Source: Eublepharis macularius
Taxonomy: Eukaryota > Chordata > Lepidosauria > Squamata > Eublepharidae
Reading direction: 5' to 3'
Length of the DNA: 64,000 bases
Assembly: GCF_028583425.1 (NCBI RefSeq)
Contig: NC_072801.1
Location: forward strand, 63,007,766-63,071,765
Below the pieces are notes generated by a model. That model saw only the letters and a program-made list of their open reading frames with translations, searched no databases and was not told the origin of the DNA. Positions 1 through 11,672 of the stretch are shown here, one piece after another. Each line of letters begins with the position of its first letter. Position 1 is the stretch's first letter. The position numbers and the translations under genes were made by a program.

Positions 1-419
1 TGTGTAACCAAGACCATATGGCACTTTCAATTCACTTCCAATGCAGTTTGCAACTGGATTTTACTGTATGAAACTGGAAAACCAACTTGCAACTAACTGC
101 AAAAGTGAATTATTCAACATGTGTGAAAGCAGCATCTAGAGACTCTGGATAGGGTAAGAAGTGGGCAGGGTAAGCAACTGGACACCAGGGGGTGCACTAG
201 AATGTAACTTTTTGGGGGGCAGGATGGAATTTTAAGGGTGATGGGGGAACACATGGCCCCAAACCTGTAGCTGACTTGGGGTTCAAGGCAGCTGCACACC
301 CTAGCCCTGTATGCAAAGCTCCACTCCATTAGTGCCTGATGAAACGGGGTTGGCTGGCCTGTGATGGCTTACCTGTGGTAGGGGGGTGAGAAGGAGGCTC
401 AAGACTCAAGATGCATGCA
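1..419. other. left flank, nothing recognised
   Basis: Non-coding sequence without a convincing exon, promoter or known repeat. Short open frames here have no recognisable domain. Confidence 0.4.
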
Positions 420-812
420 AAGGTTGTCAACCCCCTGTCAGAGCCAGGCGATTCCCCTGGAATTACAATTGATTTCCAGGACACAGAGATTAGTTTCACT
501 GGAGAAAATGGCTGCTTTAGAGGGCAAACTCGATGGCATTATACCCGTGAGGTCTAGGCTTACCAGCCTCCAGGTGGGGCCTGGAGTCGATACAACTGAC
601 CTCCAGCCCAGACAGAGGTCCGTTCCCCTGAAGGAAATGGCAGTTTTGGAGAGTGAATTATACCTTGCTGAGGTCTCTTCCCTCCCCATAACTCACCCCA
701 GGTTCCAACCTCCCAAATCTCCAGGAATTTCCTAACCCGGAGTTGGCAACCCTGTGAGGTTCCTCCCCAGGCTCCACCCCTAAATCTCCAGGAACTGGAG
801 TTGGCAAGCCTA
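420..812 (+). mobile_element. short non-autonomous DNA element, two copies nested
   Basis: Member of an abundant short family whose ends read like AGGGTTGCCA and TTGGCAACCCT. The middle carries the recurrent 'gaaaatggctgcttt', 'ggcattatacc' and 'aaatctccaggaattt' blocks. An inner copy (554-753) interrupts an outer copy (420-553 and 754-812). The inner copy is flanked by the 7-bp repeat gtgaggt at 547-553 and 754-760, which fits an hAT-like 7-8 bp target duplication. The superfamily is inferred from ends and duplication length only. Other copies lie near 14.2, 39.1 and 58.2 kb. Confidence 0.65.
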
Positions 813-839
813 GTTTTTTTATCTTATACGACATCAGAC

Positions 840-1350
840 CCCTGCTTCCTATCGCGTTCCAAGGCTGCATACAGAGTCCGGGGCTGGCAGCAGAGGAAAA
901 GAAGCGGAGCAAAGCGAGGGAGAGTCTAGTGGGTGGAGGCCCCCGGGGGGTGGATCCCGGATTCCTCGGTGCTTTCGAAGGTGTATGAGAACCTCACCCA
1001 TCCCCCCCACCCCACCCCACCCCGAAGAGGGGGAAGAGTAATGTTTATCCGGGAACTTCTCTGTCACCAGCCGGTGGGAGAAGCTGCTGCGTTTCCGTCA
1101 GGACTCCTTTTGCTGTGGCACCCACTCCGCCTCCTTCTCCTCCACCTTCAGCCCCCCCTCCCCCTGGCAGAGCTAGGTAGAAATCCCCCCTCCCCTCCCC
1201 TCCCACCCACTCCCTGCCGAGCTCTTCCCTTCCCTCCTGCAATGTCCCCCCGCTCGTTTCATCCTTTTCGGCCTCTTCCTTTTAGGGAACTGAGGAGGAT
1301 CTTGAGGCTGAGCGGGGTGGAGGGAAGGGGGCGAGAGGCACCCTGACCTG
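840..1350 (+). promoter_or_regulatory. GC/CpG-rich island, probable ZNF581 promoter and 5' exon
   Basis: This is the only CpG-rich stretch upstream of the ZNF581 coding exon, with clusters of CG dinucleotides and C-runs, in contrast to the AT-richer flanks. The ZNF581 coding exon starts at a splice acceptor, so a non-coding first exon must lie upstream. I could not single out one convincing donor site. Two long frames across the island are GC artefacts. Confidence 0.5.
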
Positions 1351-2034
1351 GATAGCTCCCACTGTTGCTCTTTTGGCGAGGGGGTGCAGCAGGCTCATCC
1401 TAAATTTGCATCGGTTTAGGATTAAAGACCCTTCCATGGGTGGGAAGTGGAGGGGGATGGGGGCTGCCAACTTCATCAGACCCCAGGGGCAAATCTCCAG
1501 CATGGATCTTTTTACCCTTGTCAGGATGCGTAGGCATAGCTTGCTGCCAGCTGTGCCCACTGGATGGATGCCACCTCTTCTGAACTGTTTCTTCCCTTGC
1601 TGAGCCTTGGGCGACTTCACAGCTTCTTGGATTGGTACTTAATTAGCCTGGTTCTGTCTGCTGCACCTGGGGTACTAAGGTGGCATTCTTCGTCCCTTTC
1701 CTTCATCCTGGTAATGTGGGACTGGGGGGGGGTGCTCTCTGCCAGTCGCAGCCTGACACATAGCCTGGATTGTTACTGCAAACTGCATTGCTTGGACCTC
1801 TGCAGACCACCAACTGATATTGCTGCCTTGGATTGATAGGATTTCTCCACTGGGATGTTACCGTTTCCTTTACTCAGCCCTCCAGGATGGTAGCAAAGGG
1901 CATATTTTGTTGCCCACCCACCTTGGCATGAAACTTTGATGCAGAAATGAGAGTTCAGATGTACACTTAGGGACGTCATCCAAGCAGGGTAAGTTCAGTT
2001 TAGAAGAGGGGAATTACTGGTGGGGGGTGGGCGC

Positions 2035-2478
2035 ATGGGAATAAGATACAGGTTTATAAAACTATGCATGGGGTGGAGAATGTGGATAAAGATGACTTTT
2101 TTCTTCCTCTCCCATAATGCTAAAACTTGAGGGCACCCAATGAAGTTGATGGGCAGTAGATTCAGGACAGACAAATGGAAATAATGCTTCACTCAACAAG
2201 TAATTAAATTGTGGAATTCACTGCCACAGGATGTAGTAGTGGCTGCTAATATGGGACCCATTCATGGAGGATAGGCCCATCATTGGGTACTGACCATGAT
2301 GGAAAATGAGAGCCTCCACGTTCAGAGGTAGTAAATCTCTGAATACCAGTTTTAGGAAACCACATTGGCCTCTATGCCCTGTATGCTGGCAGCTAGTTGG
2401 CCATGGTGTAGAATAGGATGCTGCACTAGATGAAGCACTGATCCACTGCATCAAGGTGCTTCTTATGTTCTTATGACC
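2035..2478 (+). mobile_element. CR1-type LINE 3' end
   Basis: The sequence follows the CR1 3' untranslated pattern ('aaactatgcatggggtggag', 'ggaattcactgccacagga', 'ccatggtgtagaataggatgctg'). It ends in the terminal short repeat ttcttatgttcttatg, which is diagnostic of CR1. No target duplication is visible, as usual for CR1. A further small fragment of the same 3' region appears near 2664-2730. Confidence 0.8.
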
Positions 2479-3866
2479 TGTTGGTATGTTAAAGGAAGGG
2501 TCAGCTGGGATGGTGGCTATGACACACAGATGCCTTCAAAACGTGGGGGTGCTCCCACTCCTATTGCCAAGCCATTTCCACTGCACTCCTTGGCACCTTC
2601 AAGTTCCTCCTACCTATTTTTCTCTAGCTCTGGCCATGCTAGCTTCTCTTTTCAGCTCTGATAGTTAAATGGGACCCTCATGTTCAGAGGCAGTGTATCT
2701 CTTACCAGATACAGCGAGCATCTGAAGGGCTTGTAAGCTTTCCAAAAGTATTTTGAAATTCCCCAAAATTGTGAACGAGTCATTCTTGGGGTATGGTGGT
2801 CATTGCCTAAAATTGCAATATTTATGTCAGAAACTTATTAAGACCTCTACCCCTTATTTAGAAGCTTGTGCTCCCATGTGACCCCTGCTACCCTCCGGGG
2901 GATGAAATCTTACTATCTCAGCCTGTTTTGACTTCCTAGCCAAATTTTATTTCAGTTCCTTTGCTTTTGGTTTGTACTGGATTTGTCCTATGAAGTGTAT
3001 CATCTATGGGCCAAAACTTGGTTAGCATTTTCTAGGCAAGACTAGGGCTAAGGCTGCATTCACAAGAAGAAACACAACAAATACTTTGAATATCTTTTTG
3101 GAAGTATAGCAGGAGGGATCATAAGCTTTTGCTTCCTGCTGTGAGTAACGCCTGTGTAAATTTCCTAGAGTTGTAGTGAATCCAGCTGCAAAGAGAAGAG
3201 GAACAAATGGAACAAACTATTCTGGCACCAGCTGGAATATTTTGTTGTTGTTTGCAGCTCAAGTTTTGTGAAATTTCCAAGAACAGGAAACTCCAACCTA
3301 ATCCTGTGTGTGCCTATATGGAAACAAGTCCCACTGTATCCCATGGACTTATTCCTAAGTAGCATGAGTAGGACTGAGTTAATCATTGGAGTTGTGATCG
3401 GTTGGTCTGTTAGGTTAGGGTGTACTTATTTAATTTTTAAGGCTCTTTCAGGTCTGGTTTGTTGTAACCTGGAGATGAAGAAGAAAATATGCAAAATGTC
3501 TTTCCTTCTAACAGTTAGTGGTAACTTTCCTTTTTGCATTGCATGTTATTTTTCCTTCTAAACCTCAAATCTTGAGCACTCAGTATTGGAGTAATAATTA
3601 AATTGTTTAAAAGAAAATGATTTATCAAGTACAGTTTTTTAAGTTGGCATTGCTGCATTCCAAAGCATAAGTTCATTCCTAGGCATAAGTGCATTGAAGT
3701 CAATTGGCTTAGAAAAGTATAATTGTGCTTAGAATTGCACTGTGAAGCTCTACAAGTACTGTGGATTCAGCCATTCGAATAACTCTCACTTGCGCAATTA
3801 ACATGCTTGCTTTCTTATTGCAGACTTGGCAGTTCATCCCAAGGAAATATTTCTAAGGAGATCCTT

Positions 3867-4634
3867 ATGGAGCTGCAAAGACATTCCAAGTCTACAGGGA
3901 ATCCCTGTAGACCAGCCGAAACCATGGAACGCCCCCACCTGCAAGACCCCACAACTAACATGGGGCACATCAAGCTGGAGCTGGAGGAAGAGGGAGGAAA
4001 TATCCAAATACCACCTCCTAAACTGTCTCGCCCACCAGTGCCTTCTCCTGCCGGTGCCCTTCTTCAGGGTTTGAATGGGCTGCCCACAGCTGGCAAACGG
4101 GCCCATGTTCCTGTCGGGACAACTAGCATAGAACAAGGAGAAACTTCTCGACTGGGGCGCTACTTGCTGATTGACAGCCAGGGGCTGCCATACACGGTAC
4201 TGGTTGAAGAGGGGGTAGGGACAACAGGGGCAACCACAGGAGGTGCAGATGGTGGAGGGAGTGGAGGGCCCTTGCGCAAGGTGTACTGCTGTCCAGTGTG
4301 TTCACGAACATTTGAGTACCTGTCTTACCTGCAGCGCCACAGCATTACCCACTCAGAAAGCAAGCCACATGTTTGCAGAGCCTGTGGCAAGGCCTTCAAA
4401 CGCACATCCCACTTGGAGCGCCACAAATATACCCACTCTGGCCGTAAGCCCCATCAATGCCCCATCTGCCAGCGTAGCTTCCGTGACTCTGGGGAGCTCT
4501 TGCATCATCAGCGAGTGCACACAGGCGAGCGGCCCTACCAGTGTGAAGCATGCTATATGCGCTTTGGTGAGCGCAACACTCTCCAGAGGCACATCCGCCG
4601 GAAGCATCGTCTACAGCTCCTCCCTACACCATAG
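3867..4634 (+). CDS. ZNF581: ZNF581, four-finger C2H2 protein
   Basis: Predicted nuclear DNA-binding protein of 255 residues. A splice acceptor (pyrimidine tract then CAG at 3821-3823) precedes the exon, so the frame upstream of it is intronic. The first in-exon ATG is at 3867. A second ATG at 3924 has a better Kozak context (accATGG) and matches the human internal 'ETMEGP' region as remembered. Residues about 99-115 hold the family motif YLLIDSQGLPYTVLVEE. Four C2H2 fingers follow at about 140-162, 168-190, 196-218 and 224-247. The last is a C-x2-C...H-x4-H finger ending RRKH, near the C-terminus. An IKLE site (residues 35-38) fits the SUMO consensus. Human ZNF581 is shorter (197 residues); the extra length is in the N-terminal linker. 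ZNF580 is the nearest alternative, but the fourth finger and YTVLV favour ZNF581. Confidence 0.88.
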   Translation: MELQRHSKSTGNPCRPAETMERPHLQDPTTNMGHIKLELEEEGGNIQIPPPKLSRPPVPSPAGALLQGLNGLPTAGKRAHVPVGTTSIEQGETSRLGRYLLIDSQGLPYTVLVEEGVGTTGATTGGADGGGSGGPLRKVYCCPVCSRTFEYLSYLQRHSITHSESKPHVCRACGKAFKRTSHLERHKYTHSGRKPHQCPICQRSFRDSGELLHHQRVHTGERPYQCEACYMRFGERNTLQRHIRRKHRLQLLPTP

Positions 4635-5635
4635 AGACTGGCCTTCTGGGACCTACCTGTGTCACAATCATGGAGACCTGCTGCCTGCCAAGACCTTAAG
4701 AATCTAATTTCTGGGACTTGCTAGCATCCAGGCATGCTATGGCAATCCTGGCCTCGTTTTATGGAACTGGTACTTCCACATCTGCCACTTAACAGCTTAC
4801 TGTTCCATGGAAAAAATTGAATAGAGAATCTTGCCCTCAAATGCCTGAAATGCATTGGAAATGCATGGGAAAGCCAGCTTGCTGAGACCTAACATGGACA
4901 TTGCCTGCTTTCTCATGCTGCAAGGACCTGGCCTTCCAGCTCTGTAGATACCCTCATTTGTCATGCCAGTCTGGGCTCCTAATGAACTGGCCGGGAGAGC
5001 TATTCCCTCCTGCTTCCCCCTGGTGACCACTGCCCCTGTAGGTCAGTTGCATCCACCATGAATACGCTGGCCTCTGTAACAGAGAGCATGGCCCACTAGC
5101 ATCCAGCATTGGCCAATACTTTGACTGTGTGGCAGGCAGAACCCAGCCCACTTGACCCAAACCTTGCACTTACGGGCAGGCGCTGTCCCCACCATGTATG
5201 CCTGAAGGACATGTTGTCATGAAGTCTGTAGTCTGGCAACGCACATCTACCCGTTCATTTACCTGGCCTTGAAGTGGCAGCCCTCTGCTAAGGGTTACCC
5301 TACATCCCTTTCAGGTGCGCATTGGCCCAGAAACAGCATGGAGACCTCATTCTGGCCAAAGAAACTTGGGCCTGCCCATTTCATAAAAATATGCTTCACA
5401 AATATGGAAAAGTGTCAGCTTCTGTTGGTTTGGGGGAAATGAACTGGAGGGGGAAGCCAAGGAAATGCCTTCCTCTGCAATTACCGACTACAGATTTGAA
5501 TTCAGTTTTCAGAATTCTGAACCCCTTGCGGAAGTCTCATTTGAAGAACTGGGTGCCAGCCTGGCATAGAATCCTACCCCCAACTCACCTGTGCCCAAAC
5601 TTGCTTCCCACCCTACATCCGCAGTCACAAACAGA
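4635..5635 (+). other. probable ZNF581 3' untranslated region
   Basis: This stretch follows the ZNF581 stop directly and is free of recognised repeats until 5.64 kb, as expected of transcribed 3' sequence. The nearest AATAAA-type signals are weak (ATTAAA near 5783) or distant (AATAAA near 6746), so the end is not fixed. Confidence 0.35.
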
Positions 5636-5795
5636 GGGGTAGCTGTTTCATTATGTCCAGTGGCACCTTAAAAATATATTCCAGCATAAGCTTAGCTCAG
5701 CCAAAGCATATGTTGTCAGATGCCTGGCATGAGATGATGTGAGCTCTGACTCATGAAAGCTTCTGCTGGGATGGTCTTCCATATTAAACAGATGA
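5636..5795. mobile_element. Penelope-like terminal fragment, inverted pair
   Basis: The left half contains 'gtccagtggcacctta' followed by 'agcataagctt'. The right half reads 'gagctctgactcatgaaagctt'. These are the two halves of the PLE terminal repeat in opposite orientation, a diverged version of the pairs at 34.3, 52.8 and 59.5 kb. Confidence 0.5.
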
Positions 5796-5799
5796 AGGA

Positions 5800-8700
5800 G
5801 TAGTAAGAGGAGCCATTTAGCTGTAAGAGATTCTGGTTCTGATTTTTTTTAAAAGCAATTAGGGAGCAGTGGTACTGAGGGACATAATATGGGGTATTCC
5901 TTTGCACTTTGTCCTTTAATCTCTTATTTCCAAATCCTCCAGACATTTCCAGTTAAAAAGAAAAAGAGCTGGCAGTTCTACATTTCTTCTAAAATATACT
6001 GTTAATCGAGCTGTGGCTAAGACCCACTCTTCCTGCCAGGCCTTGTTTCCTTCTGCCTTTGATCAGACACTGAGAGTTTTCCAGACAGTTGTGAGTCAGG
6101 CACATTGAAACCCCAGTTGTGCGGCAGAAGGATATTTTGCGCTTCATGCCTGACTTTTGGCTTGTGGGGTATACGCAATAAGACTGTAGTGGCTTCCTAC
6201 AATAGATCATGCACTTAGGATGTCTGTTTCCTTAACCAGGGGAAATAAGTGGGGGAGCCTGAACCACAGCATGTGTTCCAAGGTGCCAGAGAGACTGATA
6301 CATCCAAAGTTTGCCAGGGAGATCCCTGGGTCATCTTTTCTCCACTTCATATTTAGCGTGGAGTCTTTGATCTGTGTGTGTCCTTTTTTAATTAAACATA
6401 ATTCTCGGGTTTTGGTTCATCTTTGTGTGTTTGTTATAAAGTGACGCTATATTACTTCCCATCTTGTAGAAGCGTTGATAGGAAGTGAACCCTCTGATGC
6501 TGAGATTGAGAAGAGTGCCTTTCGTATATGTGACTTTTAAAAATGCAACAAAGGTTTTTATCAAGATATGGGAGATCAGCGGTTTGCTTTGACCATGGTG
6601 AGAAGAGGGCGAGAAAGGGAAGAAGTTTGATTGTAGGGGGAGGGGGGATGGATATACACTGGACTCGTCATTTTATGCACCAAAATTTTTAAAAATCCAA
6701 ATATGTGTTGAATATGCCAGTCTAGTGCTCAAAATATGCAAATCAATAAAATGTACGCATAGTGCTCATTTTGCATAAACGTCTTCAGTCACTCGCTTTA
6801 TTCTGAACCAGAAACGTATGCTTAAAAAACCCTTTTTTTAAAAAAACCCCAGGATGTGCTTTTAAATGCTTCAGTGCTGTGAAGGTTCACAAACTTAAAT
6901 GAAGCCTTAATGGAAGCCATGCAAGGTTTCAAGCTGAGTGTGGAAAATCTTTCCAAACTGCAAACTGTACATTGCAAACATCTCCATGCGACCATGAGGT
7001 CTAGAGTTTTGTTTTGTAGAAAATGGAAAAACTGCCATACTTGACAATTTAAATTTTACTTTCAAAAAACTGCACACAGCATGGGATAAAGAAAACAGAC
7101 ATTGATGTAGAATAAATGTTTTGGTGAGTGCACTTGTTATAGCTGATCAGAAGATTCCAGACCTTCTGGACGTAAAGGAGGAGCCCTTAAAAGTGCGATT
7201 CGGGTATGAATAGATTTTATAACTGCTGTAGTTTGGGGTGAGGGAACCAGGCTAGATTGGGAATTTATAAGCAATGGCTTAGATCCAGAAAGTGGAAACA
7301 TAAATGGACCTAGCGCAGTTCTACTCACAAGCTCTTACGCAATACCGAGTGCTTTCTTTTATCTGTATTATAGTGCCCAGAAATTGGTTGCACTGTGCAC
7401 AAGATCTTGTTCAAGCACAACTGAAAGTGAGGATGCAATACGTTTGGCTTGGTGCAAGCAAAAAATTCTGTGCCGGACCCAACTCAGTGTGTATATGGGT
7501 GTTCAAGGATTGTCACACTTTGCACGCTTGTTACAGTAAACACAATTGCCGCATAAAGCTGCTCTGAGATCATTAGCTGTCATTTCATCTGCAAGTTGAC
7601 TGAAGAAGGCACCTTTGAGGACATGCAGAAAACTTCCCTCCTAAGAAACCGCAGATGGACTATATGCAGCTGGTATTTATGGACCATGTCTTCTAGGAAG
7701 GCTGAAGCCTCCTTGCTTCTCATACATCTTGTAGAAAGGAGTCCTACAGGTCAATAGTGGACTGGATCCAGAGAAGGGAATCCTGCAGGTCAATAGTGGA
7801 CTGGATCCAGCAGTCTTGGTGGAAGATACTAGCATTTGCAAATCTATTCCATATCTCCCCGCTCCCCACACAATCCCTTCTGATTTCAGGAAAGTTGATT
7901 CCCAGGTTCTTAGGATGCACATGGACCAGTAGCCACACAGCAAAGGGGTCTGCACAGAGGAGAGAGAAAGGAATGGGGTTGGGGTTAGGTTCTTGCCCTT
8001 GCGGAAGAGGAAGGTCAAGGCATGATCCATCCCTATGTTTACTTTTTTAATTTAAAGAAGTTCTGAAATTGAGCCTTCTCTTGCTTCTGCTACTATTAGA
8101 TTTTTGCTTCTAATAAAATAAAAAGTCAGCTTGTATCCAATCACTCAGCTATATGTGAAGTCTTTCTCCAGGAAGAGTCATCTACCGCGGAAGGCTCCAC
8201 ACTTAGTTGAGTAGAATGGTAGGATACAACTTCAAATCTTGCAGTATTTGGTAACAGGTCATAAGCCGCAGAAGATAAGTGTTAAAGATTAGCAGAGAGA
8301 TTTTCCAGAATTTTGCAAGTTAGATGTGACAAACATTTTACTTTGCAGGTATTTTCCAAAAACTCATAGAGAAGATCATTCCTCAGTTTTGTTGGAGTGA
8401 TAAAGGGGATCGCATTTTCTATTTTGAGCATTATCATGAACAGATACAAATAGCTGGAATAACACAATCCCTAAAATGAAATGCTGTCCTCTTCCATTTT
8501 TCCCTGACAACAACAATAATGATAAAAAAATAATGATAATGCCAAAGCAAAGGAGGGGTAGTGTTTAGTTTTACTTTATTTTAAAATTTACTTGAATAAA
8601 CATAAATATCTTGCTATTTTAAATCTTATTTTTTTAGGGAGTCAAACGTATAATGGTATCTTAGCCTGTTTCATTCAACAGTGTCTGTACTGACTGTAAG

Positions 8701-9185
8701 CAGCTCTCCAAGGTCTCCAGTACAGAAAGGTCTTTCGCAGCACATACTACCAGTGACTAACCAGGACTAACTCTTATACATACAGCATGAGCTCTACTGC
8801 TGTGTTACAACTACTCTCCAACATGTAATTCCACTACTATTGCTATTGCAGCTTTATTGTCTATCCATTTTTTTCTGGGCCGAATTCAGAGAGCTGGTGG
8901 TGATGCCTAGTGGTCTAGGACTGGACTTGCTAAAGGACCATCTACAGTGATAGGAACCAGTTTGTGATCTGAGTCCTTCCCTCGAGTTTCTGCTCTGTTC
9001 ATACACAATGATAGAGGTGAGGTTGATGACTTTTTCCAGACCTGGAATTCTCAGCCCCAAGAGTCTTGCTTAGCCTTCTCACCTATCTTCTGACACTTAA
9101 AGCATTCCTATCTCATAAGGCCTTTAGCAATGGGTAACTTTGTGGCTTTTTGCTGCTGCTTGATGTGTTCATTGGCTATTTTTAA
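5800..9185. other. intergenic, no supported gene
   Basis: Mostly AT-rich unique-looking DNA without exons I can support. A 40-bp imperfect direct duplication occurs at about 7741-7813 (two copies of 'aggtcaatagtggactgg'). A low-complexity A/T run is present around 8510-8640. Confidence 0.4.
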
Positions 9186-9188
9186 AAA

Positions 9189-9523
9189 ATAGTTACGGAC
9201 CAATCCATATGCAAAAGAACCTCCTCAGGATACAGTGAAGCCTCCCGCCATTAGCATTCCACACCCTGGGAAACTCTCACAGGATGACTCAGCTCAACCC
9301 CACCCCTCCTGAGTAGATATAAATGACCTGCCAACATCCTTTCCACACTGTGACACTGAGAGATCTCTGTCTTTTGGTGCTACACCTCTGAAGATGCCAG
9401 CCACAGCTGCTGGCGAAACGTCAGGAACTACAATGCCAAGACCACGGCAATACAGCCCGGAAAACCCACAACAACCATCGTTCTCTGGCCGTGAAAGCCT
9501 TCGACAATACATAGTTACGGACC
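9189..9523 (+). mobile_element. 5'-truncated Penelope-like element (family A tail)
   Basis: The body (9202-9510) matches the 3' end of the inverted PLE pair at 48.4-50.9 kb almost base for base. It includes the short coding remnant, the terminal region, and the final 'aaagccttcgacaatac'. A 13-bp target duplication, atagttacggacc, lies at 9189-9201 and 9511-9523. A hammerhead-like core lies at 9388-9419. Only about 309 bp remain, so this is a truncated insertion. Confidence 0.85.
9388..9419 (+). ncRNA. hammerhead-ribozyme-like core in PLE tail
   Basis: Box CTGAAGA (fits CUGANGA) at 9388-9394, then stem strand GCCAGC (9396-9401), a short loop, the exact complementary strand GCTGGC (9409-9414), and GAAAC (9415-9419). 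This is the conserved hammerhead core order. PLE terminal repeats are known to carry such ribozymes. Cleavage activity is not shown by the sequence, and stems I and III are not obvious. Confidence 0.6.
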
Positions 9524-9672
9524 GTTTTTAATCTTGGTTTTTCTTCTGATGGCTGCTGTGGATTTATTTTCAATTTGATTTTTATTTCTCCTTCTAATAG
9601 TGAACTTGATGGTGGCTTTGCTTATCAGCAGGGCAGTGAAACTCTGACTCCCCAGGTATGCAGAAAATTATT

Positions 9673-10013
9673 AGTTTGTACAGGGCTTTTTTTCAGCAGG
9701 AACATGGTGGAACAGAGTTCCAGCACCTTTTGAAAATGGTCACATGGCCTGTGGCCCCACCCCCTGATCTCCAGACAGAGGGGAGTTTAGATTGCCCTCC
9801 ACACCAGTGCAGGGAGAGCAATCTAAACTCCCCTCTGCCTGGAGATCAGGGGGTGGGGCTACAGGCCATGTGACTATTTTTACAGAGGGCAATTTAAACT
9901 TTTAAAAACTCCCCCCTTGTTCCAGCTGACCCAAAGTGATGTAATTGTGCAGTACTGAGTTCCACCACTGAGTTCCACCACCTCTTTTCCCAGAAAAAAG
10001 CCCTGAGTTTGTA
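9673..10013. mobile_element. hAT-like MITE, copy 1
   Basis: Ends CAGGGCTTTTTTTC... and ...GAAAAAAGCCCTG form terminal inverted repeats. A perfect 8-bp duplication, agtttgta, lies at 9673-9680 and 10006-10013. The interior holds a large inverted repeat built on 'ctccagacagaggggagttt' and its complement. No transposase is encoded; the body is 325 bp. Two shorter relatives lie at 51.5 and 62.4 kb. Confidence 0.85.
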
Positions 10014-10613
10014 TATTTAAAGGAAAAGCAGAGATCGGAGGGAATACCAAATAACCAATCATGCCTGTTGCCCACGTGAAGCTATGGAATATTAAGCACA
10101 GTTGTGACAGATGTGAGGTGGTGGAGATGCTGATTTGCTGGAGTCCATTACAGTATTCTGAAGAGGGAGATTAGGGCTGGAGGACTCCAATGGCCCACAC
10201 ATCACAATACCAGTGCACAGTGCTAGAGCTTTAAGGGCCTGGACCACACTGAATATGAAAGAGACAGGATGTGTGAATTACTAAGCACTGGAAGAAAAGC
10301 ACATCCTTTGATCCTAATTAATCACTTCCTTTCCTTCCCCTTGATAATTTAAATAGCAAAGAAGGTATAGCCTGTAGCACTTTTTATACTGTATCCTATC
10401 ATTGTGTATTTTTAAAATTAGGGTTTGGGAAGGTGTGCAGTGATGGATACGTTTCAGTGTTCCAATTTTCTCTTCTCTATAGAAGGATAAGGAAAAGGAG
10501 GAAGAGCTTCTGCCACCACCACTCCTGTTATCACATGCAACACAGGAAGAAAGAGATAACTATATCCACTCATTGTACAGTAGCTGATCACCTATCCCCG
10601 ACCTATAACTCCA

Positions 10614-11672
10614 CTCTACTAAGAGATCCAGAGGAGTTAGTCATGTTAGTCTATAGTAGCAGATCGGGACTCCCACTTAAGAGATTTACAACAAGCATTT
10701 TTGAGACTACAGTTCCCACCAAATGAGATAAGGAAATGGATCGACAGGGCCAGACTAGTACCCAGAAACAGCCTGCTGCAGGACAAACCTAAAGGAACTA
10801 ACAACAGAACACCACTGGTTGTCACCTATAGCTCCCAGCTCAAACCCATCCAATGTATCATCAGTGATCTACAGCCCATCCTGGAAAATGATGCCTCTCT
10901 CTCACAAGCCATGGGTGGAAGACCTCTCCTTGCCTACAGACAGCCCCCCAACCTTAAACGACTTCTCACTAACAACCATGAATCGGCTAGCAGAGTCACC
11001 AACACAGGTACCAGACCCTGCAACAGACCCAGATGCCAACTCTGCCCTCATATCTACCCAGGAAATACGATTACAGAACCCAATGGCGTCAACTACATAA
11101 TCTCTGGCTCTTACAGCTGCTCATCCTCCAACATGATATATGCCCTCATGTGCCAACCATGTTCATCTCCTCTGTACATTGGACAAACCAGCCAACCTCT
11201 GCGCAAAAGAATAAATGGAAGCAAATCTAACATTAAAAATGGCAACACCCAGAAACCAGTGGGAGAACACTTCAATCTACCAGGACATTCCATCAAGGAC
11301 TTAAAGGTCACTATATTTCAACAGAAAGCTTTCAAAAACAAAATCCAATGGGAAGCTGCTGAATTGGAATTCATATGTAAATTTCACTCAGTCAGACTTG
11401 GATTGAATAGAGACTATGGATGGTTATCTCATTATCAGAAGTAACTACCTTTCAGGCATTCTATTCAGATTCAGCTATGGAGGAGAGGGGTCACACCCAG
11501 AGGTGCACTCCACCTCTTTCATGACTTTTGCAACTGTTTGCATCTACTCCCTCCTCCCCTCACCACCTATCTAGCCAGTTTCTTCATACCCTCCATGCAT
11601 CGTTTCTCGAAAGCTTATGCTACAGTAAAGTTGGTTTGTCTTAAAGGTGCTACTGGACTCTCTACTAAGAGA
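10614..11672 (+). mobile_element. Penelope-like element, family B, with inverted tail
   Basis: The body (10627-11659) starts with an antisense piece of its own 3' end ('gatccagaggagttagt...gtctatagtagc'). It continues in sense through a GIY-YIG coding region and ends with the terminal repeat 'aaaggtgctactggactct'. The 13-bp target duplication ctctactaagaga lies at 10614-10626 and 11660-11672. A short inverted 5' piece joined to a sense 3' part is typical of PLE insertion. Confidence 0.8.
10701..11444 (+). CDS. PLE family B C-terminal polyprotein with GIY-YIG domain (partial)
   Basis: Open frame of about 247 residues inside the PLE. It continues upstream without an ATG, so no true start is claimed. 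The N-terminal part resembles the region after the PLE reverse transcriptase. A Cys-rich segment (C-x4-C-x2-C motif, TRPCNRPRCQLCP) precedes MIYALMCQPCSSPLYIGQT, the GIY-YIG-type core (IYAL...LYIG), followed by LRKRINGSKS. In full elements this endonuclease nicks target DNA. The reverse transcriptase part is absent, so this copy cannot be autonomous. It ends shortly before the terminal repeat. Confidence 0.75.
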   Translation: MRLQFPPNEIRKWIDRARLVPRNSLLQDKPKGTNNRTPLVVTYSSQLKPIQCIISDLQPILENDASLSQAMGGRPLLAYRQPPNLKRLLTNNHESASRVTNTGTRPCNRPRCQLCPHIYPGNTITEPNGVNYIISGSYSCSSSNMIYALMCQPCSSPLYIGQTSQPLRKRINGSKSNIKNGNTQKPVGEHFNLPGHSIKDLKVTIFQQKAFKNKIQWEAAELEFICKFHSVRLGLNRDYGWLSHYQK

